A DNA stretch of 64,000 nucleotides from Mesorhizobium qingshengii (GCF_027563465.1 NZ_JAPFQA010000019.1:1-64000), one strand, 5' to 3'. Positions 53,827 through 63,924 are shown, counted from the first letter of the stretch. A program made the numbers and translations. The notes: generated by a model not told the origin, from the sequence alone.

Positions 53827-54369
53827 ATGACCGCTACAGCTTGGCTCTTGCTCACGTACAAAGTGCCCCCGGAACCGGCGACGAAGCGTATCGCGCTGTG
53901 GCGCCGGCTCAAGGGTATGGGTGCGATCTACCTGCAGAACGGCGTCTGCCTGCTGCCGAAGACTGACGATCATGTCCGTCGGCTGAAAATGCTGGAGAAC
54001 GACGTTTCCGAGATGGGTGGAGAATCCGTCATCCTGGAGACCATCGCCCTCGATCGCGCTCAAGAGGACAAGGTGGTCGCCCGCTTCAAGGCGGATCGCG
54101 ACGACCAGTACCGCGAGTTTCTCGGTCGGTGCGCTGATTTTGAGATCGAGATCGCCAAGGAGATCTCGATCAACAAGTTCACCTATGCCGAACTTGAAGA
54201 GGAAGACACCGATCTGAAGAAGCTCCAGGGCTGGCTGGAGAAGATCAAGAAGCTCGATTTCTACGGTGCATCACTCGCGGATGAAGCCGCCGAACGGCTA
54301 CGGGCCTGCGAGGCTTTGCTCGACAGTTACGCTCAACGGGTCTTCGACGCTCACGATGAAAATCGGTGA
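53827..54369 (+). CDS. ChrB-like chromate-resistance regulator, N-terminal-type
   Basis: About 180 residues. TATAWLLLTYKVPPEPATKRIALWRRLKGMGAIYLQNGV, read in short parts, is the ChrB N-terminal signature, followed by CLLPKTDDH and KFTYAELEEE. A charged helical tail runs to the end (LKKLQGWLEKIKK). Full ChrB proteins are about 310 residues with a C-terminal domain; only the N-terminal part is here. No chrA lies next to it. The ATG at 53827 was chosen; a plain AT-rich promoter precedes it. Confidence 0.78.
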   Translation: MTATAWLLLTYKVPPEPATKRIALWRRLKGMGAIYLQNGVCLLPKTDDHVRRLKMLENDVSEMGGESVILETIALDRAQEDKVVARFKADRDDQYREFLGRCADFEIEIAKEISINKFTYAELEEEDTDLKKLQGWLEKIKKLDFYGASLADEAAERLRACEALLDSYAQRVFDAHDENR

Positions 54370-54400
54370 GGTGAGCAGCTAGGATGACGGAACAGGCGCG

Positions 54401-55618
54401 ATGACAGCCGCGGCAGTGGATCGCTCCGGAGTCCGGCAGGGGATTCCCGTCGGCATTTGGGTCCTCGGCTTCGTTTCGATGCTGATGGACATCTCGTCGG
54501 AGATGATCCACGCGCTGTTGCCCATCTACATGGTGACGGTGCTCGGAACTTCGGCTCTGACCATCGGAACCATCGAGGGCATTGCCGAAGCAACTGCCTC
54601 GATCACCAAGGTCTTCTCCGGCGCGTTCAGCGACTGGCTCGGCAAGCGCAAATTCCTCGCCGCGTTCGGTTATGGCCTGGCGGCCCTCACCAGGCCGATC
54701 TTTCCGTTGGCGCATTCGATCGAATGGCTCATCGCGGCGCGATTCATCGATCGTGTCGGCAAGGGCATTCGCGGCGCGCCACGCGATGCACTTGTCGCCG
54801 ACATCGCCCCGCCGCATCTGCGCGGCGCGAGCTTCGGTCTGCGCCAGTCGCTTGACACCGTCGGCGCGTTCGTCGGCCCGCTTCTCGCTATCGGCTTGAT
54901 GTGGCTGACGGCGGATCATTTTCAGGCGGTGTTCTGGATTGCCGTCATTCCGGCATTCCTGTCCTTTGGCCTGATCCTCGTCGCCGTGAAAGAACCAGAG
55001 CGCCCGAAGGAGCAGCGCCGTGTCCGCATGCCGTTGCATCGCGACGAACTGCAGCGGATGGGAGCGACCTATTGGTGGGTTGTGGGGATCGCGGCAATCT
55101 TCACGCTCGCTCGCTTCAGCGAAGCCTTCCTCGTTTTGCGCGCGCAATCGATCGGCCTGCCGTTGGCATTGGTCCCGGTTGTTCTAGTGATCATGAGTCT
55201 CGCCTATTCCCTGTCGGCCTATCCGATTGGCGTGCTGTCCGATCGAGTGAATCGCCTGGCTCTCCTGGCCGTTGGCCTCGTCCTTCTTCTACTGGCCGAT
55301 CTCGTGCTCGCGTTCGCGGCAGGCATTGTCTGGGTCGGGATCGGCGTTGTGCTCTGGGGCCTGCATATGGGCTTCACGCAAGGCCTGCTGGCAACCTTGA
55401 TTGCCGAGACCGCGCCAGCGGAGTTGCGTGGAACCGCCTTCGGCATGTTCAATCTCGTGACCGGTGTCGCGTTGCTCGTCGCAAGCATCGTCGCCGGCGC
55501 TCTTTGGGATCTGGCAGGGCCGCAAGGCACGTTCCTGGCGGGAGCCGCCTTCACCGTGGTGACCCTCGCAGGATTGTTTGTCATTCGCGGTCGGCTGAGA
55601 GAGCGGGCCGATGTCTGA
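54401..55618 (+). CDS. MFS transporter
   Basis: This 405-residue inner-membrane protein has twelve predicted helices and the MFS loop motifs FSDWLGKRK (loop 2-3) and RGASFGLRQSLDTVG. The start IWVLGFVSMLMDISSEMI is typical of a group with broad or unknown substrates. It follows the chrB-like gene by 31 bp and may be co-transcribed. It is a candidate partner of the ChrB-like protein in place of chrA, but this is inference. Confidence 0.85.
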   Translation: MTAAAVDRSGVRQGIPVGIWVLGFVSMLMDISSEMIHALLPIYMVTVLGTSALTIGTIEGIAEATASITKVFSGAFSDWLGKRKFLAAFGYGLAALTRPIFPLAHSIEWLIAARFIDRVGKGIRGAPRDALVADIAPPHLRGASFGLRQSLDTVGAFVGPLLAIGLMWLTADHFQAVFWIAVIPAFLSFGLILVAVKEPERPKEQRRVRMPLHRDELQRMGATYWWVVGIAAIFTLARFSEAFLVLRAQSIGLPLALVPVVLVIMSLAYSLSAYPIGVLSDRVNRLALLAVGLVLLLLADLVLAFAAGIVWVGIGVVLWGLHMGFTQGLLATLIAETAPAELRGTAFGMFNLVTGVALLVASIVAGALWDLAGPQGTFLAGAAFTVVTLAGLFVIRGRLRERADV

Positions 55619-55711
55619 TATCCGCGGCGCCCACCTGCCAACCCTTACCCGTCAATCGCCCCAGAGTACCGCACATGCGTCGACACTGGAGGTCGAACCT
55701 AGGAGTCGCCC

Positions 55712-56263
55712 ATGTTTGAACTCGACGCCGCGGTAACGCACGCAATCAATGGATTGGCGGAACGCAGTGCGGTCGTCGATTTTCTGATGATCTGGGTTTC
55801 CTCCATCGGCGTCCCCCTTCTGGTGCTTGCGGTCGCCGGACAATGGTGGCGGCAAGCCGAAAGGCCTCACACTCGCCACGCGCTTGTCGCGGCCGGACTC
55901 TCGTTCCTTCTTGGTGTCGCCCTTAATCAGCTTATCCTACTCTTCGTTCACAGGATGCGGCCCTATGACAGCGGCGCAACTCATGTCCTGATCGCCCCCA
56001 GCGCCGATCCATCATTCCCCTCTGATCACGCGACAGCGACCTTTGCCATCGCGGCGGCGTTCCTTCTGCATGGCATGCGGCGCGTGGGGCTGGGTTTCCT
56101 CGCGGCGGCGGCACTCGTGACCTTCTCTCGCGTCTATATCGGAACCCGCTACGCCAGTGACGTTCTGGGCGGGGCGCTGACTGGGGTTATTGCCGCCTTC
56201 GCCGTTCGCGCGGTCTATCGGCAAGACACCCGCATCGACCGCCTCGTCACTGGCATTCTATAG
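55712..56263 (+). CDS. PAP2 family phosphatase
   Basis: This 183-residue membrane protein has about five helices and the three PAP2 motifs: RMRPYD (a variant of KxxxxxxRP), PSDHAT (PSGH-type, with D) and SRVYIGTRYASD (SRxxxxxHxxxD-type). It removes phosphate from lipid phosphates, such as undecaprenyl diphosphate. The last motif lacks the usual His (R-Y in place), so activity is not certain. It is directly followed by the fusion protein with its own PAP2 domain. Confidence 0.85.
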   Translation: MFELDAAVTHAINGLAERSAVVDFLMIWVSSIGVPLLVLAVAGQWWRQAERPHTRHALVAAGLSFLLGVALNQLILLFVHRMRPYDSGATHVLIAPSADPSFPSDHATATFAIAAAFLLHGMRRVGLGFLAAAALVTFSRVYIGTRYASDVLGGALTGVIAAFAVRAVYRQDTRIDRLVTGIL

Positions 56264-56274
56264 GAAGCCTCGGG

Positions 56275-58314
56275 ATGCTGACGTCCCTGGTCTCATCGGT
56301 GGTCGAATTGCTGACGGCGCACCCGCATGTGGCCTATCTGGCGGTGTTTCTGCTGGCGCTTTCGGAGTCGATCCCGATCATCGGCGTTGTCATCCCAGGC
56401 ACCGCCGTGATCCTCGCGCTCAGCACCCTGGTGCCGAGCGGCGTATTGTTGCTCTGGCCATTGCTGATCGCAGCCACTTCAGGCGCCATCGCCGGTGATG
56501 GTTTTTCATTCTGGCTCGGGCACCAATACCATCGCGAGATTCTTGGCCTCTGGCCACTGAACCGGAACCCCGAACTGATCGAGCGCAGTGATGCCTTTTT
56601 CACGCGTCACGGCGACAAGAGTGTTTTTCTCGCACGCTTCACGCCGGGCGTCCGCGCCTTCATTCCGCTGCTCGCCGGCATGCTGGGAATGCCGGTCAGA
56701 CGGTTCTATGCCGTCAATGTCGCGTCGGCGATCGCCTGGGCGCCGTCGCATATCCTGCCGGGTGTGCTCGTCGGTGCCGCCTTCGGCATCTTCGGTGCAG
56801 CCGCAAAGCCGCTCGCGATCCTGCTGGTCGTTCTGGTCGTGGCAGGTTGGGTGGTTGTACATGTCGTGCGCTGGACGTTGCGCCGCGGCATACCACTGCT
56901 CATCGTTGGTGTGGAACGGCTGCGGAGCTGGGCCGGCGCCCGCGACAGCTGGCTCAGCCGCAATCTCACCAGTTTGCTTGATCCTTCGCAGCACGAGGCG
57001 CGGGCTCTCGCATTGCCGATGGTTCTGCTGATCGGTGCAGCATGGCTGTTCTTCGGCGTCCTTGAAGATGTCGTCAGTGGCGACCCTTTGGTGCTCGCCG
57101 ACGGCGCGATCTATCGCGCCCTCCAGGATCTTCGCACCGCACCCGGCGATGCGTTGATGATAGCCATCACCGAACTCGGCGACACCGTCGTCGTGGTCGC
57201 GGTCACGATCATCATCTTTCTATGGCTTGCCTGGAAGCGGGCCTGGCGCACTGCCGGTTACTGGATCGCTGCAATCGCCGGCGCATCGGCGCTCAACACG
57301 GCCATCAAGGTGGCATTGCATCGAGCCCGGCCCGGTGAGTCGCTGTATTCTGGCTGGAGCGCCTTTTCCTTTCCAAGCGGCCATAGCACCATCAACATGG
57401 TGCTCTACGGATTCCTCGCCTTCCTCATCGCGCGTGAACTTCGCCCGGCGCTGCGCTTGTCGGTCACTCTCGGCGCCGCGGTCCTGATATTTATGATCGC
57501 GTTCTCACGCCTCTACCTCGGTGCGCACTGGCTGTCCGACGTGCTTGGGGGCTTGGCGTTCGGGTCCGCGTGGCTCGCGCTGCTTGGACTATCCTACCTG
57601 CGCCGGCAAACCGAGCGCATTGAACCAAGTGGGCTGCTCGCCGTCGGATGTGCGGCGCTTATTCTCGCCGGCGGCTTCCATATCTACCGCAGCCACGCGA
57701 CGGATCTCCAGCGATACGCCGTCAAAAGCGCGACGCAATCCATTGCGGCCGCTGATTGGTGGGCGTCGGATTGGCAGCAACTGCCGGCCCGGCGCATCGA
57801 CCTTACCGGCGAGACGCAAGAGCCGCTAACGTTCCAGTGGGCCGGTAGCTTGCAAAGCCTGCAAGACGTCTTGCTGCGGAAGGGCTGGCACACATCGACA
57901 GCTTGGGCGCCATTGAGCACTCTGACCTGGTTCACCGGATCGGCCAGTCCGGCCAATCTTCCGGTTGTTCCCTTTCTCGCCGGCGGTCGCTTTCCCAGCC
58001 TTACCCTTGTTCGACAATCCGGTGACGTTGTATTCTTGGATTCTCGTCTCGTGCTCCGGCTGTGGGCCGCCGACGTCGAGGTTACCAACGGACAGACCGC
58101 GCCGCTTTGGATCGGGTCTGTCGTCGAGGAGCGTCTCACTCATCCTCTCGGGCTGGTCACTCTGGCCTCGACGCAGCCCAACGTCAACGCGCCGCGAAAA
58201 GCGCTGGCCGCGGCTCTCGACGGAGGACGCCTCGTTTCACCGGCCAAAAGAGTGACGGCCTCGGATTGGGACGGACAGGTACTATTGGCTCGCCAAGATG
58301 AGATGCGGAAGTGA
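56275..58314 (+). CDS. DedA-PAP2-LssY fusion membrane protein
   Basis: This 679-residue protein has three parts. Residues about 1-200 are DedA/SNARE-associated (LSESIPIIGVVIPGTAVIL, GDGFSFWLGHQYH, and FTPGVRAFIPLLAGM). Residues about 260-470 are PAP2 with HRARPGES, FPSGHSTINM and SRLYLGAHWLSDVLGG, a full catalytic set. Residues about 500-679 resemble an LssY C-terminal domain. It could move a lipid phosphate across the membrane and remove its phosphate. It lies 11 bp after the single PAP2 gene. Confidence 0.85.
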   Translation: MLTSLVSSVVELLTAHPHVAYLAVFLLALSESIPIIGVVIPGTAVILALSTLVPSGVLLLWPLLIAATSGAIAGDGFSFWLGHQYHREILGLWPLNRNPELIERSDAFFTRHGDKSVFLARFTPGVRAFIPLLAGMLGMPVRRFYAVNVASAIAWAPSHILPGVLVGAAFGIFGAAAKPLAILLVVLVVAGWVVVHVVRWTLRRGIPLLIVGVERLRSWAGARDSWLSRNLTSLLDPSQHEARALALPMVLLIGAAWLFFGVLEDVVSGDPLVLADGAIYRALQDLRTAPGDALMIAITELGDTVVVVAVTIIIFLWLAWKRAWRTAGYWIAAIAGASALNTAIKVALHRARPGESLYSGWSAFSFPSGHSTINMVLYGFLAFLIARELRPALRLSVTLGAAVLIFMIAFSRLYLGAHWLSDVLGGLAFGSAWLALLGLSYLRRQTERIEPSGLLAVGCAALILAGGFHIYRSHATDLQRYAVKSATQSIAAADWWASDWQQLPARRIDLTGETQEPLTFQWAGSLQSLQDVLLRKGWHTSTAWAPLSTLTWFTGSASPANLPVVPFLAGGRFPSLTLVRQSGDVVFLDSRLVLRLWAADVEVTNGQTAPLWIGSVVEERLTHPLGLVTLASTQPNVNAPRKALAAALDGGRLVSPAKRVTASDWDGQVLLARQDEMRK

Positions 58315-58549
58315 GTCCGAACGGTCGCCGGTCACCCGTTCGACCGACTCGTATGTCGGTGCAGAGTGCATCCTGTCGCTCTCGGCGACGCAATGTCCGC
58401 GAAAACGGCTCATTGAACGGCATTTCGCGGAACAACGTCTCGAGCAGCGCGCGTTTCCAGCCGTGTGCCGTCGGCGAAGTGGGCTTCATCACAACCACAG
58501 AACACCAGAACGGCAGCACCAGTTCAGTTAGGCTAGGCAGGAACATCGG

Positions 58550-59677
58550 CTACGACTGCCGTGCGAGCATTGTCCTGAAGCGCGACAAAGCAACGGCAAC
58601 AAACGCGGCGCCCAGCGCTGCCATTGCTGCCAGGTCCTTCCAGACGAGGTCAATTCCGGCGCCACGATAGAGGACCGATTGCGCGAATCTGACAAAGTGC
58701 GTCGACGGCGACGCGTACATGATGTCTTGCAGCAACACCGGCATGCTCTCGAATGGCGTGAACGAGCCTGATAGCAGGAACATCACGATGAAGACCGGGA
58801 TCGCTAGCAGCGCAAATTGCGGCATCGAGTTCGCGATAGTCGCCAGCAAGATGCCGAGCGATGTCACTGCGAAGAGATAAACGGCGGCCCCGGCAAGGAA
58901 GAATTCCACCGATCCCACGATTGGCACTTGCAGCGCGAACTGCACCACGAGGTGGAGCGAAAGCCCTGCCGCCAGCAGGACGATCAGACCATTCGCCCAG
59001 ATCTTTGCCGCAAGAATTTCGTTCGGCAGCACAGGCATCACCAACAAATGCTCGATGGTGCCGCGCTCGCGTTCGCGCATCACAGCCGCGCCGGCGAGGA
59101 TGACTGCGAGGATCGTGACATTGTTGATGATACCCATACTCGCGGAAAAGCGGATCGCCTCAAGGTTCTGATTGAACAAGGCGCGGATGACCGGCTCGAT
59201 CGGTACGGCCTGGCTGGCACCGTGCTGGTGCAGAAAGTTTGCTGTCTCGCGGGCGATGATTTGCTGGATGTAGGCCGTTCCGACGGCAGCTTGTGCCACT
59301 GCCGTAGCATCGACATTGATTTGTATTGATGGGCCGCGGTTCGCCAAAAGATCGGCTTCGAAACGCGGCGGAATATCCAGGACGAACGTATACAGTCCCT
59401 TGTCCAGGAGTGCATCGAGCTCCGAGCGATCGATTTCGCGGGGTGCGCGAAAATAAGGTGGTTGCAGGGCGTCCTTGATGCGAGACGACAAGGCCGAGTG
59501 GTCGGCATCGACGACGGCCACGCCAGCATTGCTTACGTCGGTCTTCATGGCGGTCGCCTCGGAGTAAACGGCGACCGTGAAAACGTAGACAATCAGTACG
59601 GCCATGACCACGTCGCGCGCGAGGCTGGCGAGCTCCTTGACCCCGAGATGAAAAACGTTGCGAACCCAATATCGCAT
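58550..59677 (-). CDS. ABC-2 type permease of a tripartite exporter
   Basis: This 375-residue inner-membrane protein has one N-terminal helix, a large periplasmic domain (about 45-180) and five C-terminal helices. RERERGTIEHLLVMPV is the typical ABC-2 cytoplasmic motif. It pairs with the fused ATPase-permease upstream, whose stop is 2 bp before its ATG at 59677. The family includes YhhJ-type proteins. The substrate is unknown. Confidence 0.9.
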   Translation of the reverse strand: MRYWVRNVFHLGVKELASLARDVVMAVLIVYVFTVAVYSEATAMKTDVSNAGVAVVDADHSALSSRIKDALQPPYFRAPREIDRSELDALLDKGLYTFVLDIPPRFEADLLANRGPSIQINVDATAVAQAAVGTAYIQQIIARETANFLHQHGASQAVPIEPVIRALFNQNLEAIRFSASMGIINNVTILAVILAGAAVMRERERGTIEHLLVMPVLPNEILAAKIWANGLIVLLAAGLSLHLVVQFALQVPIVGSVEFFLAGAAVYLFAVTSLGILLATIANSMPQFALLAIPVFIVMFLLSGSFTPFESMPVLLQDIMYASPSTHFVRFAQSVLYRGAGIDLVWKDLAAMAALGAAFVAVALSRFRTMLARQS

Positions 59678-59679
59678 GG

Positions 59680-62460
59680 CTAGACGCCTTGCTTGCGGAC
59701 CGACAGGCGGGCCAGCAGGAGAAACAGGATGCCAAAGCCGAGCAATACAGCGATCTCGGGAATAAACGCGTTCGCCTCGAGCCCTTTGGCAAAGACGCCG
59801 AGGCTGACGGTTTGGAACCAAAGTGCGGGAAATGAAAGCCCCATCAGACGAGCCGGGCCTTCAAGTGTGGAGGCCGGGAAAAGGAACCCGGAATAGTGTG
59901 CCGCAGTCATTGCGGTCAGGATCGCAGTTGCAAAAATCGCCGCGACCTGTGTCGAAACGAACGCCGACACCAAAAGGCCGAAGGCGGTTGCCGCAAACAC
60001 GTAACCCAAGGCCGCAATTGACAGGGCAAGCACGGACCCCTTTGGGACGACACCGAGCACGGCGGCGGCCATCACCACAAGGCTCACAAAACTGATAAAA
60101 CCGGTGGCAACATAGGGCAGCTGCTTGCCGATGAGGTATTCGCTGACCGTCGCGGGAGAGGCGTAGACGTTCGTGATCGAGCCCATCTCCTTTTCCCGCA
60201 CGACGGCGAGTGCCGTCAGCATCGCTGGAAACACGACCAGCAGAAGCATTATCGACCCCGGCGTGATTGCGAATACGCTGCGGAAATCCTGATTATATCG
60301 AAACCGCGGCTCCACATTGACCGGCAGCATCTGCGGATCTTGGCCCTGCAACTGAAGATGGCGCTCCGCCGCGTAGGTCAGAACCGCACCCTGGATATAA
60401 GCGCGCGCCGTCTCCGCTGGAAACGTACTGCCTCCGTCAAGCCAGAAGCTCACCTGCGGCTGCCGATCCTGCAGAAGGTCGCGACCAAAGCCGGGCGGAA
60501 TATCGACAGCGAACCGCAACTCGCCCGATCGCAAGCGATTGTCGATCTCGAACTCGTCTCTCAGTGGTGACTGTTCGACAAAATAGCGGGAATGCGAGAA
60601 TTGCTCCAGGAACAAGCGGCTCTCAAGAGACTGATCCCGATCGATCACCGCGTAACGAAGATTTTCGATGTCAAACGAGATGCCGTAACCAAACGTCGCC
60701 AGCAGCAAAAGAGGCCCGAGCAGCGCGAAGGCAAGCCGGACGCGATCTCTCAGGAGTTCCACCGCCTCTCGCCGGGCAAAGGCCCAGATTCGGCGCAGAG
60801 GTGCCGCCGCCGATCTGTACGGGAGATCTGACAGGGATCTCGTCTCTGACCCGGACAGACCAGACGCATCAGTAGGCTTAACGCCAGCGGATGATGCAGG
60901 TAGATCCTTCGGTGCGACCGACTGTGCCGATGCCTCCTCGAGATAGGCCACAAAGGCGTTTTCGAGATTATCGGCCCCGCGCGCAAGGCGAAGCTCCTCA
61001 GGGCTGCCGATCGAAAGAACACGGCCGGCATGCATCAACGAAACGCGATCGCAGCGCTCGGCCTCGTTCATGAAATGCGTCGATATGAAGATCGTCACTC
61101 CATCGCGGCGCGACATCTCGACGAGGAGACGCCAGAACCGGTCACGTGCCGCCGGATCGACACCTGAAGTGGGTTCGTCGAGGATCAATATTTCCGGCTG
61201 ATGCAGGCATGCGGCGGCGAGCTGGAGCCGCTGGCGAATCCCGAGCGGCAGCTCAGTAGGCAACGCGTTCGCAACGGCGTCGAGGTCGAATCGGGCCAAT
61301 GCCGAGGCGACGCGTGCCTCAAGTTCGCCCGCCGGAGTCCGAAAGAGGCGTCCATGAAGCTCCAGGTTTGCCCTGACGGAAATCTCCTCATAGAGCGAGA
61401 AGGATTGCGACATGTAGCCGATGCGCATTCTTGTCGTGATGTCGCGGGCATCGACCGGCTTTCCCAACAGCTCGGCTCGCCCTTCGCTTGCCGGCAGAAG
61501 GCCCGTGAGCATCTTCATCGTCGTCGTCTTGCCGCAACCATTTGATCCCAGAAATCCGAAGATCTCTCCGCGCTGGATTCGGAAGCTGACGTGATCCACT
61601 GCCGTGAAATCGCCGAAGCGCATGGTCAGGTTATCCGCGGCGATCGCGGGAGGACCGTCGCTAGGTTGCAGTTCTGGAATAGCGAGTTGCGTGCGATCGC
61701 CACGACGTTCAGGGCGCTGCAGAGCGATGTAGGCTTCCTCCAGCGTGCTTGCCTTGGTTTGGGCAAGGATCTGGGCCGTGTCACCCGCGGCGATGACCCT
61801 GCCCTCATCCATGGCGACGATGTTGTCGAAGCGCTCAGCCTCTTCCATGTAGGCGGTCGCAACCAGTACCGTCAGGCCGGGACGTTCGAGGCGGATACGT
61901 CCGATCAGGTCCCAAAATTGGCGCCGCGACAGAGGATCGACACCGGTCGTCGGTTCATCGAGGATCAATAGGTCGGGATCATGAATCAAGGCGCAGCAGA
62001 GTCCAAGCTTCTGCTTCATTCCGCCGGACAACTTGCCGGCCGGACGATCCGGAAAAGGATCGAGGCCGGTGGCAGCAAGCAGGCGTGCGATGCGCCGACG
62101 GCGTTCGCTTTCACGCTGCCCATACAAACGGCCGAAAAAATCGATGTTCTCGACGACGGAGAGTGTCGGGTAGAGGTTGCGGCCGAGACCCTGCGGCATA
62201 TAGGCGATGCGTGGCGAAACCATATCACGGTGAGAACGCAACGCCATGTTGCCGCCAAGAGCCGTCACGGTCCCGGATTGGATGCGTTTGACGCCGGCAA
62301 TCAGGCCGAGCAGGGTGGACTTGCCGACGCCATCGGGGCCGATGAAGGCCGCTGTCATTCCACGTGCGATCGAAAGGCTGACGCCGTCGAGCGCATTTGT
62401 TTTGCCATAGCGGTGATGGATCGCATCAACTCGAATGGCGGGTCCCTCGTCAGCGGTCAT
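59680..62460 (-). CDS. Fused ABC transporter: two ATPase domains and a permease (RbbA-like)
   Basis: This 926-residue protein has two ATPase domains and one ABC-2 permease. Walker A motifs are GPDGVGKSTL (about residue 37) and GSNGCGKTTT (about 312). The first signature is LSGGMKQKLGL; the second, LPLGIRQRLQL, is a variant. Walker B segments are LLILDEPTTGVD and ILILDEPTSGVD. The permease (about 560-926) has six helices. Related proteins include YhiH/RbbA. It lies between the HlyD adaptor and the second permease. Confidence 0.9.
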   Translation of the reverse strand: MTADEGPAIRVDAIHHRYGKTNALDGVSLSIARGMTAAFIGPDGVGKSTLLGLIAGVKRIQSGTVTALGGNMALRSHRDMVSPRIAYMPQGLGRNLYPTLSVVENIDFFGRLYGQRESERRRRIARLLAATGLDPFPDRPAGKLSGGMKQKLGLCCALIHDPDLLILDEPTTGVDPLSRRQFWDLIGRIRLERPGLTVLVATAYMEEAERFDNIVAMDEGRVIAAGDTAQILAQTKASTLEEAYIALQRPERRGDRTQLAIPELQPSDGPPAIAADNLTMRFGDFTAVDHVSFRIQRGEIFGFLGSNGCGKTTTMKMLTGLLPASEGRAELLGKPVDARDITTRMRIGYMSQSFSLYEEISVRANLELHGRLFRTPAGELEARVASALARFDLDAVANALPTELPLGIRQRLQLAAACLHQPEILILDEPTSGVDPAARDRFWRLLVEMSRRDGVTIFISTHFMNEAERCDRVSLMHAGRVLSIGSPEELRLARGADNLENAFVAYLEEASAQSVAPKDLPASSAGVKPTDASGLSGSETRSLSDLPYRSAAAPLRRIWAFARREAVELLRDRVRLAFALLGPLLLLATFGYGISFDIENLRYAVIDRDQSLESRLFLEQFSHSRYFVEQSPLRDEFEIDNRLRSGELRFAVDIPPGFGRDLLQDRQPQVSFWLDGGSTFPAETARAYIQGAVLTYAAERHLQLQGQDPQMLPVNVEPRFRYNQDFRSVFAITPGSIMLLLVVFPAMLTALAVVREKEMGSITNVYASPATVSEYLIGKQLPYVATGFISFVSLVVMAAAVLGVVPKGSVLALSIAALGYVFAATAFGLLVSAFVSTQVAAIFATAILTAMTAAHYSGFLFPASTLEGPARLMGLSFPALWFQTVSLGVFAKGLEANAFIPEIAVLLGFGILFLLLARLSVRKQGV

Positions 62461-63439
62461 CCGGCAGCCTCGGCGTCAGATTGGCCGGCCAGGCTGCTCC
62501 GGCCTGCACTTTGACGTAAGCGTTGCCGGTCATGCCTGCTTTCACATAGCCGCTGTGCTTTTCGAGTATCCGCGGATCGATATGCAGCTTGATCCGATAC
62601 ATCAGCTTCTCGCGTTCATCGGCGGTCTCGACGTATTTCGGGGTAAACTGTGCGTCGGCTGCAACGAAGGAAATTGTCGCCGGAACGACATATTCCGACG
62701 ATCCATCGAGCACGATCCGCGCCTCCGATCCGAGTTCGACACGTCCGACCTGGCTGGTGGGCAGGAAGATGGTCATATTGACGTCTGAAAGGTCGAGAAG
62801 CGTGAGCACCCGCCCGCCCGCCGCAACAACCTCCCCAGCCTGAGCGAGACGATATTCGACGCGGCCCGACACTGGAGCTTTCAGCGTCATATCAGCAATC
62901 ACCGCTTCAATCTGGGTGATCTGAGCCTCGGCAGCCTCCACCGCCGTCTTGGCGTCTTCGACGGCCACTTTGGCGATGTCCAGAGAGGCCTTTGAGATGT
63001 CTCTCTGCGCCGTTCGGCGGTCCAGTTCCGCTTGTGTGGACGTACTGGTGCGCGCGAGCTCAACGATGCGTTTAAGCTCGACTTCGGCCAGCTTCAACTC
63101 CGCCTCGCGCAGCGCAACATTGGCCTCGGCAGTTGCTACACCCTGGTGGCTGCGGTGGACGGCAGCTCTCGCCCCGGCGCGCTGCGCAAGTATTTCTGTC
63201 GTGTCTATACGCGCAAGGATACTATCCTTTTCGACATTAGCGCCCTCGTTGACGCCCACCTCAGCGAGGCGACCGGCATATTTGGTTGCGATGTCGACCC
63301 GCTCGACTTCGATGCGACCATTGGCCCGTGCCAATCCCACCGGAACACGGGCTGCCTGTTCCTTCAGCCAGTATGCGTAAGCACCACCGGCGGCAGCGAC
63401 GGCGAGGACTGCGACAGTTATGATCGGAGCAATACGCAT
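62450..63439 (-). CDS. HlyD family membrane fusion protein
   Basis: This 329-residue periplasmic adaptor has one N-terminal helix (about 5-25), a biotinyl-lipoyl-like part (NGRIEVERVDIATKYAGR), a long coiled coil (about 95-190) and a beta-barrel part with LKAPVSGRVEYRLAQAGEVV. It links the inner-membrane ABC exporter to an outer-membrane channel, which is not in the window. The ATG at 63439 gives the conserved start. It overlaps the next gene by 11 bp, so the three are one operon. Confidence 0.92.
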   Translation of the reverse strand: MRIAPIITVAVLAVAAAGGAYAYWLKEQAARVPVGLARANGRIEVERVDIATKYAGRLAEVGVNEGANVEKDSILARIDTTEILAQRAGARAAVHRSHQGVATAEANVALREAELKLAEVELKRIVELARTSTSTQAELDRRTAQRDISKASLDIAKVAVEDAKTAVEAAEAQITQIEAVIADMTLKAPVSGRVEYRLAQAGEVVAAGGRVLTLLDLSDVNMTIFLPTSQVGRVELGSEARIVLDGSSEYVVPATISFVAADAQFTPKYVETADEREKLMYRIKLHIDPRILEKHSGYVKAGMTGNAYVKVQAGAAWPANLTPRLPDDR

Positions 63440-63759
63440 TTTTGATCCATTTGGACGCACGTGCCGGACAGTCTGCCGAAACTGCTTTGGTCCAGCTTCG
63501 GGAAAGCAGTTTGTAATGTCGTAAGCTTGAGCCAGGTGATTGCTTTGACTCAACGCAAATACGAGCAACGAACATGTATCGACGTTTGGCCTTGCCAGAT
63601 GCCATGGCCGGTACCCGAACGCAAGACACACCCCTGGAGATCAGCGCCGGGCACTACCTTGGCGAACTCGGTCAACTCAAGCTTCCTCGTCGCGCTTGAG
63701 GCCGGTCGAGACTTTCCGCCTTCACCCGTTGCGGCGCGCCGAGCCAAATCGTTAATGAG
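63440..63759. other. Gap of 320 bp before the exporter operon
   Basis: The upstream part of this gap should hold the promoter of the HlyD-ABC operon. No gene or clear operator was seen. Confidence 0.4.
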
Positions 63760-63924
63760 CTAGTGCCCGTGTGAGGGCGGAAGAGCAGCAGACCCGTAGC
63801 AGTTTCTGGCGTCGCTCGGCTTTGGTCCGCATGGCGTGCCGGCCCAATGTCCAGCGGGCAACTGTTGGCACCCCGAAATGATCAAGGCCGCAGCCAGCAT
63901 CGTCAAAGCAGGCATGCCTCGCAT
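63760..63924 (-). CDS. Small lipoprotein, unknown function
   Basis: About 54 residues. The start RGMPALTMLAAALIISGCQQL is a lipoprotein signal with lipobox LIISGC; Cys is the modified residue. The mature part is short and rich in Pro, Gly and Cys (GTPCGPKPSDARNCYG). It may be involved in envelope function. The ATG at 63924 was chosen since the lipobox follows; further ATGs lie upstream. Confidence 0.55.
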   Translation of the reverse strand: MRGMPALTMLAAALIISGCQQLPAGHWAGTPCGPKPSDARNCYGSAALPPSHGH

